Positions 16,835 through 25,777 of a stretch of 64,000 nucleotides of DNA are shown here, in pieces. This stretch comes from JANTGF01 sp963750735. GTDB taxonomy: Bacteria > Bacteroidota > Bacteroidia > Bacteroidales > VadinHA17. The first letter of the stretch is position 1, and each line of letters opens with the position of its first letter. The stretch is from positions 62,001 to 126,000 of the forward strand of contig CAVVRY010000002.1 in the NCBI GenBank assembly GCA_963750735.1, read 5' to 3'. The position numbers and the translations under genes are program-made. The notes beneath the pieces were generated by a model, which saw only the letters and a program-made list of their open reading frames with translations, was not told the DNA's origin and did not search any database.

Positions 16835-17218
16835 GTGAAAAAAAACACGTTTAGAAAACAGGAAAGGCTTACCAGCCTTAAAACAATTGAAAAACTGTTC
16901 ACCGAAGGCAATGTATTTGTTATACATCCATATAGGGTCTTCTGGTTAAGAAATGAAGATCAGGAAAATTGTTTAAAAATTGCTATCAGTGTTCCAAAAA
17001 AGAGATTTAAAAAGGCTGTAGATCGCAACCTCTTAAAAAGAAGAACCAGAGAAGCATTTCGAACACAGAAGGACGAACTCACAGAAACTCTTCAATTAAA
17101 TCAGTTAAAGCTTTCAGTTTTCCTTGTTTATATAAATGATACAATTGTTGAATTTTCTTTCCTTGAAAAACAAATGTTGCAAGTTCTTCAAAAATTAAAC
17201 AACGATATGAACTCTTAA
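16835..17218 (+). CDS. rnpA: Ribonuclease P protein component
   Basis: 127 aa from a GTG start. The RNR signature is present as KAVDRNLLKRRTREAFR (about residues 67-83), preceded by the KxxRL...I..LF N-terminal pattern. The protein binds RNase P RNA and helps mature tRNA 5' ends. It is 19 bp before yidD, the standard rnpA-yidD pair. rpmH and dnaA, which accompany rnpA in many other phyla, are not beside it here. Confidence 0.95.
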   Translation: MKKNTFRKQERLTSLKTIEKLFTEGNVFVIHPYRVFWLRNEDQENCLKIAISVPKKRFKKAVDRNLLKRRTREAFRTQKDELTETLQLNQLKLSVFLVYINDTIVEFSFLEKQMLQVLQKLNNDMNS

Positions 17219-17237
17219 GAACATTTAGAATAATCAG

Positions 17238-17459
17238 GTGAAGAAGATATTAGGCATAATGATGATTGGGTTGGTAAGGGTTTATCAGCGTGCAATCTCT
17301 CCGCTTTTTCCATCCACATGCAGATATACGCCAACTTGCTCTTCATACAGTATTGAAGCTTTAAAAAAGCACGGTCCATTTAAAGGAGGATGGTTGTCTT
17401 TGAAAAGATTCCTTTCATGTAACCCCTGGGGTGGGCATGGATATGACCCGGTTCCCTAA
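17238..17459 (+). CDS. yidD: Membrane protein insertion efficiency factor YidD
   Basis: 73 aa from a GTG start. The family signature is complete: YQRAISPLFPSTCRYTPTCS (three conserved Cys), then YSIEALKKHG and RFLSCNPWGGHGYDPVP. It is a small amphipathic inner-membrane-associated protein that assists YidC-dependent insertion. It follows rnpA closely in the same operon. Confidence 0.96.
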   Translation: MKKILGIMMIGLVRVYQRAISPLFPSTCRYTPTCSSYSIEALKKHGPFKGGWLSLKRFLSCNPWGGHGYDPVP

Positions 17460-17490
17460 ATATTTATAATCATTTGGAAAATTAAATGAT

Positions 17491-17724
17491 GTGTTAAGAA
17501 TTTCACTTAAAAGAATAGAATGTATTGGATGCGGAAATTGTATGGATGTTGCTCCTCATTATTGGGTAATGGACCAAAATGATGGCCTGGCCAGACTAAT
17601 TGGTTCTGAACAAAAAAATGGATTATGTGTTTTACAAACAGAGGAATTTGATGAAAAGTTGTTTCAGAAGTCAGCAGTAGTTTGTCCGGTTAGAATTATT
17701 CGAGTTGAAAAATTAAAAACTTAA
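17491..17724 (+). CDS. Small single-cluster ferredoxin
   Basis: 77 aa, GTG start. CIGCGNC plus a later VCPVRII supply the four cysteines for one [4Fe-4S] cluster, as in monocluster ferredoxins. No second cluster motif is present. It lies 31 bp after yidD, probably in the same transcript. It would act as a soluble electron carrier; its partner is not evident from the neighbourhood. Confidence 0.9.
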   Translation: MLRISLKRIECIGCGNCMDVAPHYWVMDQNDGLARLIGSEQKNGLCVLQTEEFDEKLFQKSAVVCPVRIIRVEKLKT

Positions 17725-17893
17725 GTGTTTTGCTTGCGTATATTATTAAGTTAAATAATGTTAATTCACAGATAAATAATGAGTTTCTTAATAAAAAATC
17801 CTATTTTTCGACACTTTTTTGACTACCTGTTTCGTTTGCATTAGTTGCCTATGTTTCTGGTGGTTATTTCTACAATTAAATTTAAAGGTGATA

Positions 17894-19594
17894 ATGAAAA
17901 TGAACAATATAAGTAAAAAAATAAAGCTCTCTGGGGCAGCAATAGTACTCCTGGTTATATCAGTAGGTTTTCTTTCCTTCAATGAAAGCAGAGATTTTAA
18001 ACTGGTTAAAAATATTGAAGTATTCTCAAATTTATTCCGTGAACTAAATTACTTCTATGTGGACAATCCGGATCCTGAAAAGATGATTCAGACCGGTATT
18101 GATGCAATGCTCAAAACACTTGATCCCTATACAGTTTTTATTCCCGAGTCAGAGCTTGAAGATTTCAATTTTGTTACAACAGGACAATATGGTGGCGTTG
18201 GTTCGTTGATTCGTCCTAGTGGAGAATATATTGTTATTTCTGAAGTATACAAAGGTTTCCCTGCCGACCTGGCCGGACTTAAAGCAGGTGATTTAATTAT
18301 TCAGATAGATGATACATCTATAAAAGGATTAATTTCTTCAAAGGTTAGTGAATTAATGAAGGGGGCGCCTGATTCAGATGTTCAGATAACCATTCGGCGA
18401 TACAATGTTGAAGAGCCGATTACAATAACCATTACCCGAAAGGAAATAAGCATTCCAAGTGTACCTTATTATGGTCTGGTAAATGATAAAACCGGCTATA
18501 TCAGGCTTTCTAATTTTACACAGGGCGCCAGTGAAGAAGTAAAAACAGCCTTGCTTGAACTTAAAAATAAGTACAATGCTGAATCAATTATTCTTGATTT
18601 ACGTGGAAACCCCGGAGGTTTATTAATTGAGGCTGTAAATGTTACAAATTTATTTGTTGATAAAGGCCAGGAAATTGTAAGTACTCGTGGTAAAATAAAA
18701 GAATATGATCACAAATACCTTGCCCCCAATCAGCCCGTTGATACTAAAATTTCTTTGGCTGTCCTGGTTGATCGTGGTTCTGCTTCTGCTTCAGAAATTA
18801 TTGCGGGCACCATTCAGGATCTTGATCGTGGAGTTATTCTCGGAGAAAAAACCTATGGAAAAGGCCTTGTTCAAACGACCCGGCCACTCGGCTATAACAA
18901 CCAGTTGAAGGTAACCACAGCTAAATACTACATCCCTAGTGGGCGATGTATTCAGGCGATGGATTATTCAAACCGAAATGAAGATGGAAGTGTTGGACAT
19001 GTTCCAGACTCACTTATTTCAGAATTTAAAACCCAACATGGTAGAACTGTACTTGATGGAGGAGGTATTGTTCCTGATATTGATGTTAAACCTGGAGATG
19101 CAAGCTTACTCACTGCAAATTTATATGCCAGATTTCTTTTCTTCGATTATGGAACCAAATATGCATCCACACATGAATCAATATCTTCCATTGAAGAGTT
19201 TCAATTAACAGATGAGGATTTTGAGGATTTTAAAAGCTTTGTTAAGGAAAAAGACTTTAGTTATGAAACTCGCACAGAGCGTGCTCTAAACAATCTGATT
19301 AATGAGGCGAAAAGAGACAATAAGTACGAAGATTATTCTGAAGATTTTCAGCAATTGGAAGATAAACTGGCTCATAATATTGATAAGGAATTAGATAAAA
19401 ACAAGGAAGAGATTATACAGTTCCTTGGCAGTGAGATTGTTGGAAGATATTATTACCAGGCTGGGAGTATAAAAAGCACTCTGACCTGGGATGATGATGT
19501 CAAAGAAGCGGAAAAAATCCTTGCCAACCCAGATGAGTATTTGTCAATTTTAAACATTAACCAGCCTGCTGAAGTTTTTGCTTTAAATAAATAG
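17894..19594 (+). CDS. S41-family carboxy-terminal processing protease
   Basis: 566 aa from ATG 17894; the frame is open back to a TTG at 17819, but the region before 17894 looks like leader DNA. A signal anchor (about residues 8-28) places it in the periplasm. A PDZ domain (about 85-165) with the GGVG loop precedes the protease domain, in which GSASASE (nucleophile Ser) and GEKTYGKG (general-base Lys) are intact. A helical C-terminal region (about 430-566) follows. It resembles Ctp/Prc enzymes that trim or degrade envelope proteins. It sits at the end of the DUF4271-hemD-rnpA-yidD cluster, as usual in the phylum. Confidence 0.94.
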   Translation: MKMNNISKKIKLSGAAIVLLVISVGFLSFNESRDFKLVKNIEVFSNLFRELNYFYVDNPDPEKMIQTGIDAMLKTLDPYTVFIPESELEDFNFVTTGQYGGVGSLIRPSGEYIVISEVYKGFPADLAGLKAGDLIIQIDDTSIKGLISSKVSELMKGAPDSDVQITIRRYNVEEPITITITRKEISIPSVPYYGLVNDKTGYIRLSNFTQGASEEVKTALLELKNKYNAESIILDLRGNPGGLLIEAVNVTNLFVDKGQEIVSTRGKIKEYDHKYLAPNQPVDTKISLAVLVDRGSASASEIIAGTIQDLDRGVILGEKTYGKGLVQTTRPLGYNNQLKVTTAKYYIPSGRCIQAMDYSNRNEDGSVGHVPDSLISEFKTQHGRTVLDGGGIVPDIDVKPGDASLLTANLYARFLFFDYGTKYASTHESISSIEEFQLTDEDFEDFKSFVKEKDFSYETRTERALNNLINEAKRDNKYEDYSEDFQQLEDKLAHNIDKELDKNKEEIIQFLGSEIVGRYYYQAGSIKSTLTWDDDVKEAEKILANPDEYLSILNINQPAEVFALNK

Positions 19595-19599
19595 ATATT

Positions 19600-19846
19600 T
19601 TATTTAGTCCTTTCCCATTTTTATAGTATGGGGGCAATCATATTGATTACCCTCCTAGACATTTGTAAGAGAAAATTTATAACTTACTCTATAGATGCCT
19701 AATCCTACTATAATGAAAAAGAAGTATTTCCTTTCGATTTGATTTATGAAACACTATTTGAGATAGGTTTTCTAAGTGCGGGTGGAACTATTCTTACTAT
19801 GGGTTTTGGTTTTAGATATGTCTTGCAAGTTGGATTTCGATTCTAA
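19600..19846 (+). pseudogene. Possible decayed 3' end of an outer membrane protein gene
   Basis: One + frame reads GAIILITLLDICKRKF..., one stop, then SYYNEKEVFPFD...GTILTMGFGFRYVLQVGFRF and a stop at 19844-19846. The last strand, alternating hydrophobic and ending in Phe, looks like a beta-barrel terminus. There is no start codon and no intact frame. This may be a remnant or chance; the stretch otherwise holds nothing recognisable. Confidence 0.2.
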
Positions 19847-19855
19847 AACTTAATT

Positions 19856-20089
19856 TTAACCTCCGGCAAAAGGAGGTACTAAGGCTATTTCATCATTTGG
19901 TTTAAGCACTTTGCCTTCCTCTGCCTGTTCATGATTCACAAATATCTGATACTGATATCCAGAAAAACCCGGGAATTTATTTACAAGTTTTTCTTTTAAA
20001 TCAGGAATAGTTTTAACACCCTCTATTTCTATAATTTGTTTACCTGATTCCGACATTAAAACTCCGAAAAGTAAGACTTTAACTTTCAC
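19856..20089 (-). CDS. moaD: MoaD/ThiS-family sulfur carrier protein
   Basis: 77 aa, beta-grasp fold, ending PPFAGG with the terminal Gly-Gly that is thiocarboxylated and donates sulfur in molybdopterin synthesis. The segment NDEIALVPPFAGG is typical of MoaD rather than ThiS. No other molybdenum cofactor gene is nearby, so the pathway assignment rests on sequence only. It lies 63 bp downstream of polA. Confidence 0.85.
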   Translation of the reverse strand: MKVKVLLFGVLMSESGKQIIEIEGVKTIPDLKEKLVNKFPGFSGYQYQIFVNHEQAEEGKVLKPNDEIALVPPFAGG

Positions 20090-20152
20090 AAGGATAATTT
20101 TTAAATAGGTTAGTATTGTAAATTTCCTTAAAAATATACGGAAAATATTCGA

Positions 20153-22954
20153 TTAATGTGCCTCAAGCCAGTTATTACCTACACCATAATCTACATTTAA
20201 GGGAACTTTTAAAGATACCACATTCTCCATTTCATTAATCACAATTTCTTTAATTTCTTCCAGTTCGGGTTTATATACATCAAATACCAATTCATCATGT
20301 ACCTGCAAAATCATATTTGTTTTGAGTTTACCGGCTTTAATTTTTTGATGAATGCGAACCATGGCTAACTTTATAACATCGGCTGCAGAGCCCTGTATGG
20401 GCGCATTAATGGCATTTCTCTCAGCCATACCTCTTACAACAGCATTATTTGAATGAATATCATTCAAGACCCGTCTCCTTCCCATTAGCGTTTCTACATA
20501 GCCTTTCTCGCGTGCCATTGAAATACTTTTATCCATATATATTTTTACACCCGGGTAAGACGCAAAATATCCATCTATCAGTTCTTTGGCATCAGTTCTT
20601 GAAATTCCCAATCTTTGTGATAAACCAAAAGAAGAAATTCCATAAATTATTCCAAAATTTGCTGTTTTGGCCCGCCCCCTCATCTCTCTGGTAACATCCT
20701 GGTTAGGAATATTATAAATCTTTGCAGCCGTTGCCGTATGAATATCTTCATTGTTTTGAAAAGCCTGGATCATATCTTCATCCTCGCTCATGTGGGCCAT
20801 CAACCGAAGTTCTATTTGCGAATAGTCCGCAGATAGCAATAGATAATCTTCGCCTGATGGAATAAATGCTTTTCTTACTTCCCGTCCTTTTTCATCTCTA
20901 ATAGGAATGTTTTGCAAGTTTGGATTTACAGAACTGAGTCTTCCTGTTGAAGCTATTGCTTGATTAAAAGAGGTATGAATGTGTCCTGTTTTAGGGTTTA
21001 TAAGTGCTGGAAGCGCTTCTACATAAGTGCTTAACAGTTTTTTTAGTGATCTGTATTCCAGCACTTTGGATACAATTTCATGTTTGCCGGTTAGTTTTAT
21101 CAGAACATCCTCACTAGTTGAATATTGTTTTGTTTTTGTTCTTTTAGCACCATCCACTATTTTAAGTCTATCAAACAATATTTCACCCAGCTGTTTCGGC
21201 GATGAAATATTAAACTCCACTCCTGCTAAATCAAATATTTCATTTTCAAGATGGCTGATTTCATTTTTTAAGACCTCTGCATATTGATTCAATGCTGAAA
21301 CATCCAGCTTTACTCCGGCTCTTTCCATAGAAATCAATACCGGTATTAAAGGCATCTCAAGATTTTCAGCCAATTCCAATAAATTTCTTTCCTTTAATTC
21401 CTTTTTTATAATCGTTTTCAATTGCCATGTCAGATCTGCATCTTCAGTCGCATATTCTTTAATTTCTTCCAAAGGCACCGTGCGCATACTTTTCTGTGCT
21501 TTACCCTTTTTCCCAATCAACTCCTCAATCTGAACCGGGCTATACTTTAAATAAGTCTCCGAAAGATAATTCAGGTTATGTCTCTGGTCGGGCTCAACCA
21601 GATAATGCCCAATCATGGTATCAAAAACTGGCCCTTCTACCTTCATTCCATAATTCGCCAGAATATGAATATCGTATTTTATATTCTGCCCGATTTTTAA
21701 GGTGTTTTTATTCCCAAATATTTCTAAAAATTCATTCAATACGCCTTTGGCTTTTTCATCATCCTCAGGAAATGGGACATAATATCCTTTATGAGCATCA
21801 AATGAAAATGCAATTCCCACCAGCTTAGCAACCAAAACATTCAAACCAGTAGTTTCGGTATCAAAACAAAAACTATTTAATTCCGACAGAGTTTGTATCA
21901 GACTCTTTCTTTCGTAAGGAGTATCGGCCAGTATATATTTGTGTTTTACTTCCGAAATATCTTTTAGCCCATAATTTTCAGAGGAAAAAGTTTGTAACGG
22001 TACCTCTGTATCAAATAATGATGCCTGAACCGGCTCTTTAATCTTTCTACCCTGCTCATGCCTGGCAAATATTCGTTGCCCTATGGTTCTAAACTCCAAT
22101 TCATCAAATACCTCTTTTAAGCCTGACATATTTGGAGATTGCATTATAAAATTCTTCCAGTCAAAGGGAACATCAACATTCTGATTGATGGTTACCAGCT
22201 CTTTTGATAATTTAATCAGGTCGATATTATTTTCAATGTTTTCCCTTTGTTTGCCCTTAAGCGAATCCAGGTTTTCAAAAAGCGTCTCAATGGAGCCAAA
22301 CTCACTTATCAGCTTTTTAGAGGTCTTCTCACCAATTCCAGGGGCCCCAGGTATGTTGTCGGCTGAATCTCCCCATAAAGCAAGCACATCCTTAACCTGC
22401 TCTGGTTGTTCCACGTGAAAATTTTCTTTTACATGGTCCACCCCCCAAACTTCTGGTTTGTTACCACTTTTTGCGGGTTTAAGCATATAAATATTATCAG
22501 AAATTAGCTGGGTAAAATCTTTATCAGGTGTAACCATATAAACCTGGAATCCATCTTTTTCGGCTTTTTTTGCCAGTGTTCCAATAACATCATCGGCCTC
22601 AAACCCCTGTACTTCAACAATTGGAATATTAAAGTTTTCTATAATTTGTTTAATATAAGGAACTGATTTTTTTATATCCTCGGGAGTTGCATCTCTGTTT
22701 GCTTTGTATTCAGGATACATGTCGTGCCTGAAGTTTGGGCCAGGTGGGTCAAAAACAACTGCAATATGAGATGGTTTATAGTTGTTTAGTATATCTTCCA
22801 GGGAATTTGTAAATCCAAAAATAGCAGATGTATTTAGTCCTTTCGAATTAATTCTTGGATTTCGAATAAAAGCAAAATATGCACGAAAAATAAGAGCGTA
22901 AGCATCTAATAAATAAAGCTTTTTATCTATTGTTTCAGTTGGGGAGGCACACAT
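20153..22954 (-). CDS. polA: DNA polymerase I
   Basis: 933 aa with three intact domains. The 5'-3' exonuclease (about 1-300) has conserved acidic motifs (VFDPPG; EADDVIGTLA). The 3'-5' proofreading domain (about 350-540) keeps all motifs: DTETTGL, NIKYDIHIL and YATEDADLTW. The polymerase domain has motif A DYSQIELRLMAH, motif B RAKTANFGIIYG and motif C QVHDELVFDV. It acts in gap filling, repair and Okazaki fragment processing. A near-match to parS lies within the gene at 22407-22422. Confidence 0.97.
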   Translation of the reverse strand: MCASPTETIDKKLYLLDAYALIFRAYFAFIRNPRINSKGLNTSAIFGFTNSLEDILNNYKPSHIAVVFDPPGPNFRHDMYPEYKANRDATPEDIKKSVPYIKQIIENFNIPIVEVQGFEADDVIGTLAKKAEKDGFQVYMVTPDKDFTQLISDNIYMLKPAKSGNKPEVWGVDHVKENFHVEQPEQVKDVLALWGDSADNIPGAPGIGEKTSKKLISEFGSIETLFENLDSLKGKQRENIENNIDLIKLSKELVTINQNVDVPFDWKNFIMQSPNMSGLKEVFDELEFRTIGQRIFARHEQGRKIKEPVQASLFDTEVPLQTFSSENYGLKDISEVKHKYILADTPYERKSLIQTLSELNSFCFDTETTGLNVLVAKLVGIAFSFDAHKGYYVPFPEDDEKAKGVLNEFLEIFGNKNTLKIGQNIKYDIHILANYGMKVEGPVFDTMIGHYLVEPDQRHNLNYLSETYLKYSPVQIEELIGKKGKAQKSMRTVPLEEIKEYATEDADLTWQLKTIIKKELKERNLLELAENLEMPLIPVLISMERAGVKLDVSALNQYAEVLKNEISHLENEIFDLAGVEFNISSPKQLGEILFDRLKIVDGAKRTKTKQYSTSEDVLIKLTGKHEIVSKVLEYRSLKKLLSTYVEALPALINPKTGHIHTSFNQAIASTGRLSSVNPNLQNIPIRDEKGREVRKAFIPSGEDYLLLSADYSQIELRLMAHMSEDEDMIQAFQNNEDIHTATAAKIYNIPNQDVTREMRGRAKTANFGIIYGISSFGLSQRLGISRTDAKELIDGYFASYPGVKIYMDKSISMAREKGYVETLMGRRRVLNDIHSNNAVVRGMAERNAINAPIQGSAADVIKLAMVRIHQKIKAGKLKTNMILQVHDELVFDVYKPELEEIKEIVINEMENVVSLKVPLNVDYGVGNNWLEAH
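22407..22422. promoter_or_regulatory. parS-like site within polA
   Basis: TGTTCCACGTGAAAAT matches the general bacterial parS consensus TGTTNCACGTGAAACA at 14 of 16 positions; only the last two differ. A perfect palindromic version lies 6.9 kb away at 29287-29302. Confidence 0.4.
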
Positions 22955-22982
22955 AAGATCTGAAGGAATTAGTAGTTATTTC

Positions 22983-23432
22983 TTAATAATTATCGGAGGC
23001 AAACCATTCGGCAAATGACGTTTCTGTTTCGAAAAGTTTCAAACTATATAGTTTTACATCTGCAGGCAGTTCAGGAATTAAAATAGCTGCAAAATCGGCG
23101 ACCAGGTTTTCACATGTAGGTTGATAGGGAGTTACTTCGTATTTTTCAAACATCTGTTCAATATTTCCAAGGAGATGATGTGGTGCATCTTTACTAACTA
23201 CCAGAGAATGATCAAAACGATCAACTATTTTTTCTTTTACGATTCGTTTGAGATCACCAAAATCAATTACCATTCCATATTTTTTATTTGACTTTTCTGT
23301 AATGGGGTCTCCGATAACTGTTGTCCAAAGTTTATATGAGTGGCCATGAATATTTTTACATGGGCCATCGTAATTCCATAAAGCATGGGCCATTTCAAAA
23401 GTAAATTCCTTTGTTACCCGAATTTTAGTCAT
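22983..23432 (-). CDS. queD: 6-carboxy-5,6,7,8-tetrahydropterin synthase
   Basis: 149 aa. The zinc site is visible: H16 (EMAHAL) and H29, H31 (NIHGHSYKL), together with catalytic C25 and later H75 and E108 (PTCENLV). QueD converts dihydroneopterin triphosphate to carboxytetrahydropterin in queuosine synthesis; the related PTPS enzymes use the same fold. A -7 box lies 31 bp upstream. The gene ends 28 bp before polA and may be co-transcribed with it. Confidence 0.92.
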   Translation of the reverse strand: MTKIRVTKEFTFEMAHALWNYDGPCKNIHGHSYKLWTTVIGDPITEKSNKKYGMVIDFGDLKRIVKEKIVDRFDHSLVVSKDAPHHLLGNIEQMFEKYEVTPYQPTCENLVADFAAILIPELPADVKLYSLKLFETETSFAEWFASDNY

Positions 23433-23462
23433 AAGAAGAATTGCATTTACTTGTTCAAGTCA

Positions 23463-23470
23463 CAAATATA
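23463..23470 (-). promoter_or_regulatory. -7 box for queD
   Basis: CAAATATA on the + strand reads TATATTTG on the minus strand, matching TAnnTTTG, 31 bp upstream of the queD start. Confidence 0.55.
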
Positions 23471-23510
23471 CTAAAGTATTATGGTGTATTTATTTAAAAA
23501 TATTAATTGA

Positions 23511-23546
23511 TTTCAGATTGGTATACAGCTAGTTCCCAATCTGAAA
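23511..23546 (-). terminator. Hairpin between the ArsR-type gene and queD
   Basis: Perfect 11-bp stem TTTCAGATTGG / CCAATCTGAAA around a 14-base loop. On the minus strand it is followed by an AT-rich run containing TATTTTT rather than a clean T tract. It may end transcription of the ArsR-type gene; a regulatory hairpin is the alternative. Confidence 0.45.
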
Positions 23547-23690
23547 CTTCTTGAAAGCAGTTGGAGTAATTCAGGGTGATTGATTTTGAGTAAATATGAA
23601 CTCAAAATGACATTTTTAGAAACTAAAATTGTCCAAAATAAATAATATCAAAAATGTAAGGTAATCGAAATATGGAGGTTTAATAGTATA

Positions 23691-23984
23691 TTAAACACAC
23701 TGACTTACACAGGCAATAATTTTTGATAAATTCTCGTGCTTGAGGTAATAATACGTGTTCTTCCCATCTCTTATTGATCCTAAAACGCCTTTATCTTTTA
23801 AAATGCCTAAGTGATGGGAAGTAGTTGATTGCTCCAGCTCTAAAAGGGTATGAATTTCTGTCACAGATAATTTTTTACCATTATCAAGAAATTTTAAAAT
23901 AGATAAGCGCTTTGGGTGAGCAATAGCTTTAAGCATGTTGGCAGCCATATCAAGCTGCTCAGAACTTAAGTCTTGAACTTTCAT
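23691..23984 (-). CDS. ArsR-family winged-helix regulator
   Basis: 97 aa from the MKVQDLSSEQ start at 23984. The frame is open to 24062, but a -7 box at 24013-24020 lies inside that extension. The winged helix is clear: MLKAIAHPKRLSILKFL, then EIHTLLELEQSTTSHHLGILKDKGVL, and a wing (GSIRDGKNTYYYL). The classical ELCVCDL metal site is absent, but the C-terminus ends CVSQCV, which could bind metal or sense redox state. It stands alone, divergent from the prenyl synthase gene. Confidence 0.9.
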   Translation of the reverse strand: MKVQDLSSEQLDMAANMLKAIAHPKRLSILKFLDNGKKLSVTEIHTLLELEQSTTSHHLGILKDKGVLGSIRDGKNTYYYLKHENLSKIIACVSQCV

Positions 23985-24012
23985 TTTCAAAATATTTATT
24001 CTTTTACAAATG

Positions 24013-24020
24013 CAAATATA
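24013..24020 (-). promoter_or_regulatory. -7 box for the ArsR-type gene
   Basis: CAAATATA (minus strand TATATTTG), 29 bp upstream of the start at 23984. It supports the shorter start over 24062. Confidence 0.55.
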
Positions 24021-24165
24021 TGAATACCTTGCTTTCAAAAAAGGAAAAACAAACATTAACACAATGATTAAATTCTATTTAAAATGGTTCTACTGAATCC
24101 TTCAGTATTGGTTTAAATTAATCCAGTAACAAAATTTATCGTGGTTACAGAACGTTATAAATTGC

Positions 24166-24173
24166 TATATTTG
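24166..24173 (+). promoter_or_regulatory. -7 box for the polyprenyl synthase gene
   Basis: TATATTTG matches TAnnTTTG and lies 20 bp before the ATG at 24193, implying a very short leader. Confidence 0.5.
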
Positions 24174-24192
24174 GAACCAAGCAGTCCTGTAC

Positions 24193-25167
24193 ATGTCTGA
24201 GATTGATAAGATAAAAGCCCCTATCAGGCAGGAAATGATAGATTTTAATGACTTTTTTAAGTCATCAATTAAAAGCAAGGTTCCGCTGGTAGATATTATC
24301 ACAAATTATATACTTCGTCGTAAGGGGAAACAAATGCGACCGTTATTTGTTTTTCTCACAGCAAAAATGTTTGGAGAAATAAATGACTCCAGCTATACGG
24401 CTGCCTCCCTTATAGAATTATTGCATACCGCATCCCTTGTACATGATGATGTGGTAGATGAATCTTATGAACGTAGGGGGTTCTTCTCAATCAATGCTTT
24501 GTGGAAATCAAAAGCTGCCGTTTTAGTAGGTGATTATTTATTATCAAAAGGCCTTCTGGTCGCTCTTGAAAACAAAGAATTTGAATTGCTTGAAATTGTA
24601 TCAAATGCTGTAAAAGAAATTAGTGAAGGTGAGCTGCACCAAATACAAAAATCCCGCAAACTTGATATCAGTGAAGAAGAGTATTTTGAAATTATCCGAA
24701 GAAAAACCGCCTCACTAATTGCTGCCTGCACTGCCTGCGGTGCTAAATCTGTAAAGGTAGATGATGAGACTCTTGAGAAAATGTGGTCGTTTGGTGAACT
24801 GGTTGGTATAGCTTTTCAAATTCGGGATGATCTTTTTGACTACCAGAAAAATGGCCTTGTTGGAAAACCGATGGGAAATGACATTAAAGAAAAAAAGTTG
24901 ACTCTTCCCATTATTTATGCACTTGAGCAAAGTGACAGATCACAGAGAAAAAAAATACTCAGGATGATTTCAGCTCAAGGCAAAAATTCTAAAAATTTGG
25001 ATTTAATTATTCAATTTGTGATAGACCAGGGAGGGATTGAATATTCCACAAAAAAAATGAATGAGTACAAAGAAAAGGCTCTTGAAATTTTAACAGAGTT
25101 TCCAAACTCAGAGGCTAAAGAATCTCTCACTGCTCTTGTTAATTATTCTATTAACAGGAAGAAGTAA
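24193..25167 (+). CDS. Trans-polyprenyl diphosphate synthase, long-chain type
   Basis: 324 aa. The first aspartate-rich motif is DDVVD (85-89) and the second DDLFD (212-216), both needed for magnesium-diphosphate binding. The residues four and five positions before the first motif are small (Ala80, Ser81), which in this family allows long products such as octa- or heptaprenyl diphosphate. The likely role is the side chain of menaquinone, the usual quinone of Bacteroidota. Exact chain length cannot be read from sequence. Confidence 0.92.
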   Translation: MSEIDKIKAPIRQEMIDFNDFFKSSIKSKVPLVDIITNYILRRKGKQMRPLFVFLTAKMFGEINDSSYTAASLIELLHTASLVHDDVVDESYERRGFFSINALWKSKAAVLVGDYLLSKGLLVALENKEFELLEIVSNAVKEISEGELHQIQKSRKLDISEEEYFEIIRRKTASLIAACTACGAKSVKVDDETLEKMWSFGELVGIAFQIRDDLFDYQKNGLVGKPMGNDIKEKKLTLPIIYALEQSDRSQRKKILRMISAQGKNSKNLDLIIQFVIDQGGIEYSTKKMNEYKEKALEILTEFPNSEAKESLTALVNYSINRKK

Positions 25168-25777
25168 TTGGTAATATACAAAAATCAGTTACAGTTACAG
25201 TTATCAATTATCAAATAACAACTGCCTGCCGGGCTGAGATTTCTCTCTTCGTTCGAAATGACAAATGGAAAAATGCAGACAATATAATAACTGTCATTTC
25301 GATACCCGAGGTACGAGGGTGAGAAATCTGATTAATCTCAAATCCCAAAAAACAAACTTCAAATAAATTACGAATTTCAATATCCAGATAACAAAGGTTG
25401 AAATGGGTAGTAATAAATTTTGAAAATTGGGTTTTGGAGCCTGGATATTATTTGGGAATTAGAGATTGAGTTTTGAGATTTTGATTTCCAATTAGATTTC
25501 TTTCTTCGTTCGAAATGACAAAACGGAAACTGAAAGGGCAAATAATAATTGTAATTTCGAAACCTAAGGTACGAGGGTGAGAAATCTTATTAACTTCGAA
25601 ATGATGCCAACAAAGTTTTTTTCCTCAATATAGTCCTTAAAGAGAATAAAAATCAAGCCCGGAGTATATGTTAAGAGAATATATTTCAGGCATAAGAAGT
25701 TAAAAGAACAGGAAAAGTTATATAAAGTGCTAATATATAGGGATATAGATTATAAATAAATCTTTCCTGAATTTTAC
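25168..25777. repeat. Repeat-filled intergenic region, two inverted-repeat units
   Basis: No gene. Unit 1 consists of GAGATTTCTCTCTTCGTTCG... (25236-25265) and an inverted partner TGTCATTTCGATACCCGAGG...GAGAAATCT (25292-25329). Unit 2 repeats this at 25494-25522 and 25551-25588. Each unit can fold into a long hairpin with a loop of about 26-28 bp. Between and after the units are AT-rich degenerate words such as CCAAAAAACAAACTTCAAATAA and TTTGGGAATTAGAGATTGAG. The function is unknown; similar motifs occur at 598 and 12273. Confidence 0.6.

Noticed and set aside
17819..17893. N-terminal extension of the S41 protease from TTG 17819
   Set aside because: The added residues are Cys/Trp rich and unlike the family; ATG 17894 gives a normal signal anchor.
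19595..20153. Strand switch near 19.8 kb as an origin
   Set aside because: Genes on both sides point toward this place (convergent), the opposite of the pattern expected around an origin.
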